Shown: one piece after another, positions 1 to 7,456 of the stretch
Layout of the letters: each line of letters begins with the position of its first letter
How positions within the stretch are numbered: the stretch's first letter is position 1
Notes under the pieces: generated by a model
Database searches by the model: none
Seen by the model: only the letters and a program-made list of their open reading frames with translations
Told to the model about the DNA's origin: nothing
Made by a program: the position numbers and the translations under genes
From: an uncultured Verrucomicrobiales bacterium
GTDB taxonomy: Bacteria > Verrucomicrobiota > Verrucomicrobiae > Limisphaerales > CANJSG01
NCBI GenBank assembly: GCA_946480965.1
Contig: CAMLMI010000077.1
Coordinates: forward strand, 1 to 15,754
Length of the DNA stretch: 15,754 bases
Direction: 5' to 3'

Positions 1-139
1 CCACAGAGGGACACAGAGGGACACAGATAGGGAGGGCCGCCCCTGTTGGGCGGTGAATGTTTTCGGAACAACCAACAACCAACAACCAACACCGAACATC
101 CAAGGCTGGCCTGGTCGCCTCTTCGGCTCCGACGTGGGT
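1..139. repeat. Composite intergenic repeat region
   Basis: This is non-coding sequence downstream of the exporter gene. Positions 1-30 hold three imperfect copies of a 10-bp unit (GGACACAGAG type). Positions 71-91 hold three perfect copies of the heptamer ACCAACA. The first block recurs in inverted orientation at 140-159, where it forms the end of the exporter gene. The same kinds of motif reappear at 3850-4006. No gene is seen here. Confidence 0.7.
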
Positions 140-3100
140 TTATCTGTGTCCATCTGTGGTTGAGATCGGTTTCCACACCGGCACGAAGTGGAACCATTGT
201 TCGGGATACTGGCGCAGGCTCGGCTCGAAGGCGCTGAGGATCTCGCCGGTCAACGCCGTCCGCGCCGCCCGGTTGCCCAGCGCAGCCCGGTCATACTGGA
301 CCACGGGGAGCACTTCCGCGCCATAGACGTTCCCCACGCGCGGCAACACCACCGGCACCACGGCGCAGCCCGTGGCCCGCGCCAGTTCCGCCGCCGCGAC
401 GGACGCCTGGAACGGCCGGCCGAACAGCTCCACCTCCACCGCGCTGGCCGCCGGCGGACGGTCGATGAGCAGCGCCACACATTCGCCGTTTTGCAGACGC
501 CGGATGATCTCCACGAAGGCGAACGGATCGTCGCCCACCACGAAGGTTTCGATGCCCCAGCGCGCGCGGGCCTCGCGGCGCAGCTCGGTGAAGCCCGCGC
601 CCGGTTCCGGTTGGGTGAGCACCAGCAGCTTGATTCCCCGCGCGGCCAGCAAGGGCGCACCGAACTCCCAGTTGCCGAGATGCACCGTGACCAGAAGCAC
701 GCCGCGCTTCGCGTCAAGGGCGGCCTTGAGATGCTCCCAACCGGTCAGCGGCTTGAGCAGCGGTTCGATGGACAGCCCGGCTTCGTAGCGCCAGAGGTCG
801 CAGAGCTTGCGGGCGAATTCGTCGAAGACGCGGCGCGCGACGGCCTCCGCGCGGTGGCCGACGACCGGGCGAAGGTTCTCCGCCACCACGCGCACACGTG
901 CGGGCTGGAGCCAACGATAAGCCATCAGTCCCGCCCGGACGACTGAGAGGCAGAACGGAGCGGGCAGTCGGCGAACGACCGACAGAGCCAAACGCCAGAG
1001 GCGCGCGGAGTAGAGCGGGGTGGGTCCGGCCTCCGTTGCCAAGACCACGGATCGGACCACACCACCGCGCCCAACCCTCCACCACAGTGGCAACGCCACG
1101 AGCGACACCAGCAGCACGCAGCCCACGCCGACCGCGCAGGTCGCGCCGAGACTGGCGAGGCCCGCATTGCCCGCCCAGGCCAGCGAGCCGAACCCCACCG
1201 CCGTGGTCGCGCCGCAGAGCGCCAACGCCTTGCCGGTGGAGCGCCAGGCCGCGCCCCAGTCGCCGCGCGCACGCCGCAGCGCCAATTGCACGTGGATGGC
1301 ATAGTCCACGCCCGTGCCGAGCAGGAGCGGCAGCGCCATCAGGTTGAGCAGATTCCAGGACCAACCCGCGACGCGCATGAAGGCCAGGAGCAGCAGCACG
1401 CTCGCCACCAGCACGAGGAGCGCGAGCGCCGTGTCGCGGAGGTTGCGGAATGCGCCCCAGAGACACAGCGCGATGATTGCGACGGTGGCGACCAACAGAC
1501 CGGTCAGCCGTCCTTGGACGTGGTCGAGAACCGTTTCGCCGAGCAACTGCCAGCCCGTGATCACCGAGCCTTCCAGTCCGGCCAGCTTCGCGGCGGAGAG
1601 AGCGTTGGTGCCGGGCTGGATCAGTCCCAGCGCATACCAGTGTTCGCCCGACTGCGCGGAAGCTTGGCGGAAGACCCACTCCGAAACCTGCCCGGTCGGC
1701 GGCCGCGAAGGCTCCGTTGCGGCCAGGCGCTCGGACCAGGCGCGCGCGATCTGGTCGGCGAGGAAGAGCGCGTTGGTGGCGAAGCCGGCGTCGAGAACCG
1801 TTTGCCGCACCTGCGGCCAGTCGCGGACCACGTCGGCCACGAGCGCGAGGTTGGTCGGCTGCACGGCGGGGTTCGGCCACCAGGCCGATGCGAGCGTGAA
1901 GCTTGTCACCTCGCCGCGCTCACCGGCTGCTGCCAGCACCGGTTCGGCCTGCTTCAGGCGGTCGGCGACTTCCTGCGCACTGTTGCCGCGCGTGACGAGG
2001 AAGAGCGTGTCGGTCGGACGTTCCAAGCGATGCTGGATCTCGTCCATCGCGGCGAAGGCGGCGCTGTTCCGCTGGCGCAGGGCGTCGGGCGAATGGTCGA
2101 TGCCCGGCGCGCCACCGAGGAGCAGCCCGATGGCCGCAAGCGCGAGCAAGCCGGTCAGTCCCCAGCCGAGCCGTTGTGGCCACACGGAAGGACCGGATGC
2201 GGCGGCGGCGGGCAGAAGTTCCTCCGGCTTTCCCGCCGCCGGGAGAAATCCCCACAGCATGACCAGAACACCGACGCCGACGCCCAGAGCCATCAAGGTG
2301 CCGAGCTGCGCCAATCCGGGAAGGCCGCTGAAGACGAGCAGCAGGAACGCCCCCGCCGTGGTCAGGGCCGACCAGAGAATTCCCGGCAACACGTCGCGGC
2401 GAATCTCGGCCAGCGAGGCATGGGGACGAACACAGCGTTCCTGATAGGCCACGAGCCCGAAGTCCTCGACCAGCCCGAGCAGGATGGCCACGAAGCCGAG
2501 GCCGATGATGTTCAGCTCTCCCAGCACGAACGCCCCGAGCACGAAAGTCAGCAGGACGGACACGCCGAGGAAGACGAAGAGAAAGAGCAACGGCCGCCAC
2601 GTGCGGTGCGCGACGCGGAACAGCAGCGCGATGATCAGCAGCGTGCCGGCGGACGACGTGGTCATGTCGCGCTCCATGCTGCCGGCGGTTTCGGCGGCGA
2701 AGACCGGCCCGCCGGTGAAGCCGATGTGGGGCGGGCTTCCAGCCTGTCCTACGATTTCGTCCACGCGCTTGCGCACCTTCTCCAGCCAGGCGATCTGCGC
2801 CTTGTAGTCGGTGATGGAGCCGGCCGGTTCGACGAAGAGCAGGCGGAAGGTTCCATCGGCGGAGACGAAGAGACGATCCGCCGACTCGAACTCCAAGCCG
2901 CCACCACCGGGCAATTTGGCCAAGCCCAACGGGTCGTAGCTCAGGCGCGCGAGGTCGCCCGGCGAAAAAGACACCGCCATCTCCTCGCGGGCATTGCGGA
3001 GCGATTCGGCCAAGCGGGCGGGCTCCAGTTGTTCGACCAGCGCGCGGGTCGTGGCCGGGTCTTGCTGGAGCCGCGACCACGCGAGGAACTCTCCTGCCGA

Positions 3101-3403
3101 AGCGGCGTCATCGAGCCACGGCGGACGCCAGAGCACGCGGCGCACGAGCGTCGGGTCCTTCACCAGTTCCTCGGCCAAACGACGCGCCGTCGCTTCGGCG
3201 GTGGCCGCATCTTCCGCCGACACGGTGAGCAGCAGCTCCTGGGCGGACGCGAAGTGCTCCTGGTGCCGCTTCAGCCCCTGCACCACCGGCAGCTCGTCGG
3301 GCAACAGGCCGAGGACGTTCGTGTCGAACCGCAGGCGGGCCAGACCGACGACGACCAGCACCAACACCGCGCACGAGGCGATCCAAACGACGCGGCGATT
3401 CAT
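140..3403 (-). CDS. MMPL/RND-type exporter fused to LpxL/HtrB-like lysophospholipid acyltransferase
   Basis: The product is 1087 residues. The start is set at 3403 because its ATG overlaps the TGA of the upstream lipoprotein (ATGA), and a membrane segment follows at residues 6-22. Residues 1 to about 780 have the MMPL/RND layout: one TM, a soluble domain (about 25-245), a TM bundle (about 250-390), TM about 410-430, a second soluble domain (about 435-630) and a second TM bundle (about 635-780). The second bundle includes GTGVDYAIH at 696-704. Residues about 820-1080 resemble LpxL/HtrB-type acyltransferases, with an HX4E active-site motif (H908, E913), an IDRPP segment (980-984) and YPEQWF near the end. 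Families of this kind export lipids or pigments and acylate lipid-like acceptors at the inner membrane. The substrate is unknown. The last residues (TTDGHR) and the stop codon come from an interspersed repeat. The acyltransferase is normally a separate protein. Confidence 0.85.
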   Translation of the reverse strand: MNRRVVWIASCAVLVLVVVGLARLRFDTNVLGLLPDELPVVQGLKRHQEHFASAQELLLTVSAEDAATAEATARRLAEELVKDPTLVRRVLWRPPWLDDAASAGEFLAWSRLQQDPATTRALVEQLEPARLAESLRNAREEMAVSFSPGDLARLSYDPLGLAKLPGGGGLEFESADRLFVSADGTFRLLFVEPAGSITDYKAQIAWLEKVRKRVDEIVGQAGSPPHIGFTGGPVFAAETAGSMERDMTTSSAGTLLIIALLFRVAHRTWRPLLFLFVFLGVSVLLTFVLGAFVLGELNIIGLGFVAILLGLVEDFGLVAYQERCVRPHASLAEIRRDVLPGILWSALTTAGAFLLLVFSGLPGLAQLGTLMALGVGVGVLVMLWGFLPAAGKPEELLPAAAASGPSVWPQRLGWGLTGLLALAAIGLLLGGAPGIDHSPDALRQRNSAAFAAMDEIQHRLERPTDTLFLVTRGNSAQEVADRLKQAEPVLAAAGERGEVTSFTLASAWWPNPAVQPTNLALVADVVRDWPQVRQTVLDAGFATNALFLADQIARAWSERLAATEPSRPPTGQVSEWVFRQASAQSGEHWYALGLIQPGTNALSAAKLAGLEGSVITGWQLLGETVLDHVQGRLTGLLVATVAIIALCLWGAFRNLRDTALALLVLVASVLLLLAFMRVAGWSWNLLNLMALPLLLGTGVDYAIHVQLALRRARGDWGAAWRSTGKALALCGATTAVGFGSLAWAGNAGLASLGATCAVGVGCVLLVSLVALPLWWRVGRGGVVRSVVLATEAGPTPLYSARLWRLALSVVRRLPAPFCLSVVRAGLMAYRWLQPARVRVVAENLRPVVGHRAEAVARRVFDEFARKLCDLWRYEAGLSIEPLLKPLTGWEHLKAALDAKRGVLLVTVHLGNWEFGAPLLAARGIKLLVLTQPEPGAGFTELRREARARWGIETFVVGDDPFAFVEIIRRLQNGECVALLIDRPPAASAVEVELFGRPFQASVAAAELARATGCAVVPVVLPRVGNVYGAEVLPVVQYDRAALGNRAARTALTGEILSAFEPSLRQYPEQWFHFVPVWKPISTTDGHR

Positions 3404-3852
3404 GGCGCGGGCGCGACTCCTTCCAACCGTCCGCCGGTGCGGGCGTGGGTCAGGCTCCAGCGTCCGTCGGCTTGGATCTCCAGTTGCCACGGCCTTTCGA
3501 CCGAGACGGGTGGCAGGGTTTCGAGCTGGAACCACGGCAGACGGCGCGGCGGGGAACGGCGGGCTCCGTAGGTCTTCTCGCGCAGCGGTGATCCGAGCGT
3601 CCATCCCTCGTCGGAGCGGCGCGCGGTGAGGAGCGGCAATCCGCCTTTGCTGAACTGGACGAAGAGCTCGCCGGTGGCTTCGCGTTTGGCCCAGAGAAGT
3701 TCACCGGCCACTTCCTCGGCCTCGGCGGTAGGCCGCCAGAGCGCGGGCACTTCGCGGACGGTCCAGCCGGGGGCAGCGATGTCGGCGGGAGGAAGCTGGG
3801 GCGCGAGGCAGCCGGTGAGGAGGAACAACGAAACGAGGAGGGGAACATTCAA
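3400..3852 (-). CDS. Small outer-membrane-type lipoprotein (possibly DUF3261-like)
   Basis: The reading frame encodes a hydrophobic leader ending in the lipobox LLTGC, followed by about 135 residues with little hydrophobicity. The mature part is rich in Trp and Pro, with short strand-like stretches (ELFVQFSKGGLPLL). I place the start at a TTG at 3852, giving about 150 residues with the lipidated Cys at 15. A TTG at 3873 is equally possible and would add an Arg to the leader. No in-frame ATG or recognisable ribosome-binding site lies just before the leader, because an intergenic repeat runs into the start. The stop overlaps the exporter start (ATGA), so the two are probably translationally coupled. 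Small lipoproteins of the DUF3261 type accompany MMPL exporters in aryl-polyene clusters. That assignment is inference from size and position only. Confidence 0.65.
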   Translation of the reverse strand: MNVPLLVSLFLLTGCLAPQLPPADIAAPGWTVREVPALWRPTAEAEEVAGELLWAKREATGELFVQFSKGGLPLLTARRSDEGWTLGSPLREKTYGARRSPPRRLPWFQLETLPPVSVERPWQLEIQADGRWSLTHARTGGRLEGVAPAP

Positions 3853-3927
3853 CGTCCAACGTCCAACGCCCAACGCCCAAGGGGCACCGGGCGCTTCGAT
3901 GTTGGATGTTGGATGTTGGTTGTTGGT
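3850..3927. repeat. Inverted CCAACG / TTGGATG repeat arms
   Basis: The left arm (3850-3880) is a run of CCAACG-type units. The right arm (3898-3927) is a run of TTGGATG/TTGGTTG units of opposite polarity, so the two could pair imperfectly into a long hairpin. The left arm overlaps the proposed start of the lipoprotein gene. Confidence 0.7.
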
Positions 3928-3939
3928 CGTTCTCGAACC

Positions 3940-3967
3940 ACTGACCACGGACGACTGACCACGGACG
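3940..3967. repeat. Perfect 14-bp tandem direct repeat
   Basis: ACTGACCACGGACG occurs twice back to back (3940-3953 and 3954-3967). It is part of the repeat-filled gap between the oxidoreductase and lipoprotein genes. Confidence 0.8.
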
Positions 3968-3974
3968 ATTCCGC

Positions 3975-4006
3975 CTCTGTGTCCATCTGTGTTCATCTGT
4001 GGTTTC
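3975..4006. repeat. 10-bp-period CATCTGTGT repeat
   Basis: Three imperfect 10-bp units of TCTGTGTCCA/TCTGTGTTCA type end in TCTGTGGTTT. They match the sequence at 140-160 in the same orientation and the sequence at 1-30 in the opposite one. The repeat lies about 25 bp beyond the oxidoreductase stop codon. Confidence 0.75.
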
Positions 4007-4031
4007 AACTCGGGAAAAGCCGTGGCTCCGT

Positions 4032-5324
4032 TCAACGCATCGTCGGTTCCGCAGCACGATCCGCGAGCGGCGCGAAGGAGATGCGGGGCACCAGCGGCCA
4101 GCGGGCCTGGAGCTTCACCACCCAGAAGAAGAGCCTCAGCCGCCACTTCATTTTCCAGCCGCCTTCCAGTTCGCCCGCGAGCACGGCGTTGACGGCGGCG
4201 GGCAGGTTCCACTTGTTCCGCGGCTCCAAGAATACCTCCATGAAGGGCGTGGTGTAGAACTTCTCCACCATTTCCCAATACAACCCCATCGCGGCCTTGA
4301 TGCGTCGCTCGTAGTCGGCGAAGCGCATTGCACCGTCGTCGCCGGCCCGCAGTGCGGCGTCCACTTCGGCGGCGGCCAGCTTGCCGGAGAACATCGCGAG
4401 ATAGACGCCGGCGGAGAAGATGGGGTCCATGAACCCGGCGGCGTCGCCGATGCGCAGCAGGCGCGGACCGACCAGCCGGCGGTTGCGGTAGCTGAAATCG
4501 CTCGTCGCCTGGATCGCGCCGCACAGCCGCGCGTCCGCCATGCGTTCCCGCATCGGCAGGCTGGAATCGACCCAGTGCTGGAAGACCTCGGCCGGCGACC
4601 GCTTCATCGCGTTGAACTCGTCGCGGTCCATCACGCAGCCGACGGAGATCTTCTCGTCGGAAATGGGGATCAACCAGAACCACTTGTTCTCCAGCCGGAC
4701 GATCACGGTGTCGCCGCCCTTGGAACAGGCGTCGCGCTTCACGCCGAGGAAGTGGCCGAAGAGCGCGATCTTCTTCAGACGCGGATGCACCTCGCGCAGG
4801 CCTTCCTGGTTGCCCGTCATGTTGCCGCGCCCGCTGGCGTCGATGAGGAACGGCGCAGTGAAGGTCGCCGCCTCGCCGTCGGGCCCCGTGGCGTTCACGC
4901 GCACGGCGCTGCCGGTGTTCTCGAAGCGGTCCACGCTCCAGCCTTCGCGCACCTCCGCGCCTTCGCTCCGGGCGTGCTTCAGCAGGATGTGGTCGAAGGT
5001 GGCGCGCTCCACCTGGATCGCCTCGGTCTGGCGGGTGAAGGCGCCCTGGCTGAAGACGAAGGCGGTGGACTTGGAGCCGTTGCCCAGGTGGAACTGTGCG
5101 CCGAGCTTTCGCACGAAGCCGTGGGCCTGGAGCGCCGGTAAAACGCCCATTTCGGCGAAGATGCCCTGGTTGTAGGGCAGCAGCGATTCGCCGATGTGGA
5201 ACCGGGGAAAGACTTCCTTCTCCAGCACCAGGACGCGTCGGCCGGCCTTTCGCAGAAAGGTCGCCGCCGAACTCCCGCCCGGCCCGCCGCCGATGATGAT
5301 GGCATCCCATGCCGTCGTGCTCAT
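4032..5324 (-). CDS. FAD-dependent oxidoreductase, flavin-dependent halogenase-like
   Basis: The product is 430 residues. The start at 5324 places the dinucleotide-binding strand at the N terminus (GGGPGG, residues 12-17); the frame stays open further upstream, but that part does not look like protein. Further landmarks are PRFHIGESLLP (40-50), DASGRG (162-167), WFWLIP (215-220) and the second FAD motif RIGDAAGFMDP (291-301). WFWLIP fits the WxWxIP signature of flavin-dependent halogenases. K73, in RKLGAQF, sits where those enzymes carry their catalytic lysine (about 71-79). The family uses reduced FAD to halogenate aromatic or phenolic substrates, although many relatives in pigment clusters have no proven halogenation. 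The gene leads the minus-strand set that includes the lipoprotein and exporter-acyltransferase, separated from them by a 179-bp repeat region. An AAGGAG sequence lies about 35 bp upstream of the ATG, too far to be a normal ribosome site. Confidence 0.85.
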   Translation of the reverse strand: MSTTAWDAIIIGGGPGGSSAATFLRKAGRRVLVLEKEVFPRFHIGESLLPYNQGIFAEMGVLPALQAHGFVRKLGAQFHLGNGSKSTAFVFSQGAFTRQTEAIQVERATFDHILLKHARSEGAEVREGWSVDRFENTGSAVRVNATGPDGEAATFTAPFLIDASGRGNMTGNQEGLREVHPRLKKIALFGHFLGVKRDACSKGGDTVIVRLENKWFWLIPISDEKISVGCVMDRDEFNAMKRSPAEVFQHWVDSSLPMRERMADARLCGAIQATSDFSYRNRRLVGPRLLRIGDAAGFMDPIFSAGVYLAMFSGKLAAAEVDAALRAGDDGAMRFADYERRIKAAMGLYWEMVEKFYTTPFMEVFLEPRNKWNLPAAVNAVLAGELEGGWKMKWRLRLFFWVVKLQARWPLVPRISFAPLADRAAEPTMR

Positions 5325-5416
5325 GACGGGATTAAGCGGGGAGGAAGGGCGCGGAGTCAGCTCCTTATTGCGGAGAGAAGGTGGGGCCAAGGCTGCCGCT
5401 GAGCCTCCTTCGGACA

Positions 5417-5434
5417 TGCTTCGTTGCCGAAGCA
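5417..5434. repeat. 7-bp stem hairpin in divergent promoter region
   Basis: TGCTTCG at 5417-5423 pairs with CGAAGCA at 5428-5434 around a TTGC loop. It lies between the divergently transcribed oxidoreductase and first propeller gene. It may be another interspersed element or a structure in the oxidoreductase leader; its function is unknown. Confidence 0.5.
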
Positions 5435-5492
5435 GCCCCATTGGCGACTCCGGAACGCCCAAGCCGTCGTCCTGCCGTTTTTGATCCTGCCC

Positions 5493-5560
5493 GCGACGAG
5501 GGTTGCCAGCCGCGCTCGGCGTGCCAGCTTGCGGGGACAAACTTCCCTTGAAAGCCGCCG
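5493..5560 (+). promoter_or_regulatory. Conserved upstream block, copy 1
   Basis: The bases immediately before the first propeller gene match those before the second (7391-7456). Shared parts are GGTTGCCAG, then GGCGTGCCAGCTT, then CGGGGA and ACTTCCC. Within each block TGCCAG occurs twice with a 12-bp spacer, an 18-bp period. This could be a shared control site duplicated with the gene, or an interspersed repeat placed before both copies. Confidence 0.6.
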
Positions 5561-7330
5561 ATGAAGTCTCTTTTGCCGCTTCGCTCCGGACGGAACGTCG
5601 CTTCCGTCTTTGTCCTTTGCTTCGGCCTTGCTCTGTTCGCCGCGTCTGGTGCGTGGGCCGCCTCCGGGGTCGTCCTTGCGCCGCCTGCCGCCATCCAGCG
5701 GCCGCCCAGCCCGTCCGCTGCGGTGGCGGACGACATGGAGGGCTACAGCGTGGCCGGGAGCGGCCGGTTCATCGTGATCGGCCGGCCCGGTCGCGAGGTG
5801 GAGCGCGACGGAGCGGAGATCAACGCGGCGGGACAGGCCGTGGTCTGGGAGCTGGACGAATCCTATCTCGTCGATGACGTGGTCCAGAAACGGTTCTGGG
5901 TCATCAACGCGCCAGATCCCAGGACGGCGCATTTTTTCGGCGGCGCGGTGGCGGCGGGTGACCGGTGGATCGCGGTGGCACAAGGCGTGTCGCGGGTGGG
6001 GGTTCCCTATTCGGGCTCGGCGGGCACCCGCACCAACGGTGTCCAGCTGATCGAATTCCCTCCGGACGGCGGCTGGTTGCCGGGGCCCGTTCTGCCCGGT
6101 CCGGCCGACGCGATCTACCGCGCGAGCGGGTGGGGCTTCGGCCGCAGCTTGTCGATGCACGGCAACCGGCTGGTCGTGGGGTCGGGCGCTGGCGCGTTTG
6201 TCTATGAGGTGGATTCCCTAGGGGTCTGGACCCGCACCCAGATCCTGAACCCAGGCTCCGGGGGAGAATGGGTCGGGTTCGGGCACACGGTGGCGATCCA
6301 CGGTGATCTGATCGTGGTGGGCGCGCCGAACTCGCCCGACGCCGACATCCAAGGGCTTTTCCGCGGCCAGGGCGGGGCCATCGTCTATCGAAGGGGCGTC
6401 GGCGGCCTCTATGCCCCGGAGATGGAACTGCGCGCTGCGGGCGGCACGACCAACGACAACTTCGGCGGCTCGCTGGCCATCGAAATCCGCGACGGCGTGG
6501 AGTGGATCGCCGTCGGGGCCCCGGGCAAGGACGCCCGGCTCGGGCCCGGCAGCCTGCAGCCCAATGCCGGTTCCACGCATCTCTTCCGCCGCATTCTGCC
6601 CGACGGCGAATGGACCTTTCACCAGGAGATCACCAACTCGTTCGGCGGCCTCACCCAGCAAGCCCGGGCCGGCTCCAGCATCGCCCTGAGCAACGGACGC
6701 CTGGCCGTTGGCGCGATTTCCTCGGGCGGCTCCCCGTCGCCGAGCCCCGGCGGTGAGGTGACGTTCTTCTACCACGACGCGGAGCGGGATTCCTGGGTCC
6801 GCGCCGGCGACGAGAGCGGCGGCGGTCTGTATGGCCGGTATGGGCTCGGGCTGCACGGGTTTGAGCACGGGTTTCTCGTCGGTGTTCCCGGGTCATCTTC
6901 GGATGCGGGCGACTGGGAATGGCGGCCGACCGACCCGTATGTGGCGTTCATCAACAGCGGAAGCGGCCCCAGCTTCGGCGGAAGACCGGCCCACGACCGC
7001 CGCGCGGATGCCGATCCGGACGGCGATGGCCTGGTCAATTCCGACGAGGTCTTCTTCGGCAGCGATCCGTTAACGGCGAACACCAACCGCGTCATCGCGC
7101 CGTTGATCGACACTGCGGCCCAGCAGTTCAAGCTCCAGTGGCAGCAGGCCTCGAACACCTTCGGCCTGACCTCCAAGGTGGCGTGGTCCACCAACATGAC
7201 CACCTGGGTGACAAACGATCTCCAGATCGTCCCGCTCGGCACCGTGACCAACTCCACGGCCAAACGATTCGAAGCCCGGCTCTCGTCCACTGGCCGGACC
7301 AACGTCTTCTTCCGGCTGTTGGTGGAGTAG
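5561..7330 (+). CDS. Secreted FG-GAP-type beta-propeller protein, copy 1
   Basis: The product is 589 residues. A signal peptide (charged start, hydrophobic core about 12-30, AWA cleavage site) opens the protein. About seven repeats of the form 'FG..(V/L)A(I/L)..(D/N)..(I/V)VGAP' followed by a VY/LF strand fill residues about 60-470; FGHTVAIHGDLIVVGAP is the clearest, suggesting a closed seven-bladed propeller. A calcium-loop motif DPDGDGLVNSDE follows at 485-496. The last 90 or so residues form a separate module with WSTNMTTW and a terminal FFRLLVE. The protein should be exported and bind a surface partner or be displayed. No catalytic residues are evident and the function is unknown. It is a tandem paralogue of the next gene, with the same length and domain order. 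Confidence 0.85.
   Translation: MKSLLPLRSGRNVASVFVLCFGLALFAASGAWAASGVVLAPPAAIQRPPSPSAAVADDMEGYSVAGSGRFIVIGRPGREVERDGAEINAAGQAVVWELDESYLVDDVVQKRFWVINAPDPRTAHFFGGAVAAGDRWIAVAQGVSRVGVPYSGSAGTRTNGVQLIEFPPDGGWLPGPVLPGPADAIYRASGWGFGRSLSMHGNRLVVGSGAGAFVYEVDSLGVWTRTQILNPGSGGEWVGFGHTVAIHGDLIVVGAPNSPDADIQGLFRGQGGAIVYRRGVGGLYAPEMELRAAGGTTNDNFGGSLAIEIRDGVEWIAVGAPGKDARLGPGSLQPNAGSTHLFRRILPDGEWTFHQEITNSFGGLTQQARAGSSIALSNGRLAVGAISSGGSPSPSPGGEVTFFYHDAERDSWVRAGDESGGGLYGRYGLGLHGFEHGFLVGVPGSSSDAGDWEWRPTDPYVAFINSGSGPSFGGRPAHDRRADADPDGDGLVNSDEVFFGSDPLTANTNRVIAPLIDTAAQQFKLQWQQASNTFGLTSKVAWSTNMTTWVTNDLQIVPLGTVTNSTAKRFEARLSSTGRTNVFFRLLVE
7124..7212 (+). repeat. 89-bp exact identity tract, copy 1
   Basis: These 89 bases are identical to 9020-9108. 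They encode the start of the C-terminal module of the first propeller protein. A further 45-bp exact match links 6926-6970 with 8822-8866, whereas the propeller-coding parts of the two genes are clearly diverged. Confidence 0.95.
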
Positions 7331-7390
7331 GCGCCATTCGTTCGCTACGGGCGAAGCGTCGGGAGGTGCCGTCGAGTTGCTGAGGCCCCG

Positions 7391-7456
7391 GCGACAAGGG
7401 TTGCCAGAGGCGTGGGGCGTGCCAGCTTTCCGGGGAACTTCCCGGGACTCCGTATC
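7391..7456 (+). promoter_or_regulatory. Conserved upstream block, copy 2
   Basis: This is the counterpart of 5493-5560, ending at the ATG of the second propeller gene. It keeps both TGCCAG copies with the same 12-bp spacing. The spacer sequence itself differs, which argues that the paired hexamers are the constrained part. Confidence 0.6.

Noticed and set aside
1..160. CRISPR-like array from the repeated CACAGAG units
   Set aside because: The unit is about 10 bp, directly tandem and without spacers, and there are no cas genes.
1286..3571. Open frame of 761 codons on the plus strand
   Set aside because: It is antisense to the exporter, has Arg/Gln/Glu-rich shadow composition and no recognisable domain. 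High GC keeps it open.
3400..5310. 636-codon frame that would join the lipoprotein to upstream sequence
   Set aside because: The upstream part is an out-of-frame shadow of the oxidoreductase. Only the part after the lipobox leader is protein-like.
5325..5540. Longer N terminus for the oxidoreductase
   Set aside because: The extension is low-complexity, overlaps repeat-like intergenic DNA and precedes the nucleotide-binding strand that normally starts the protein.
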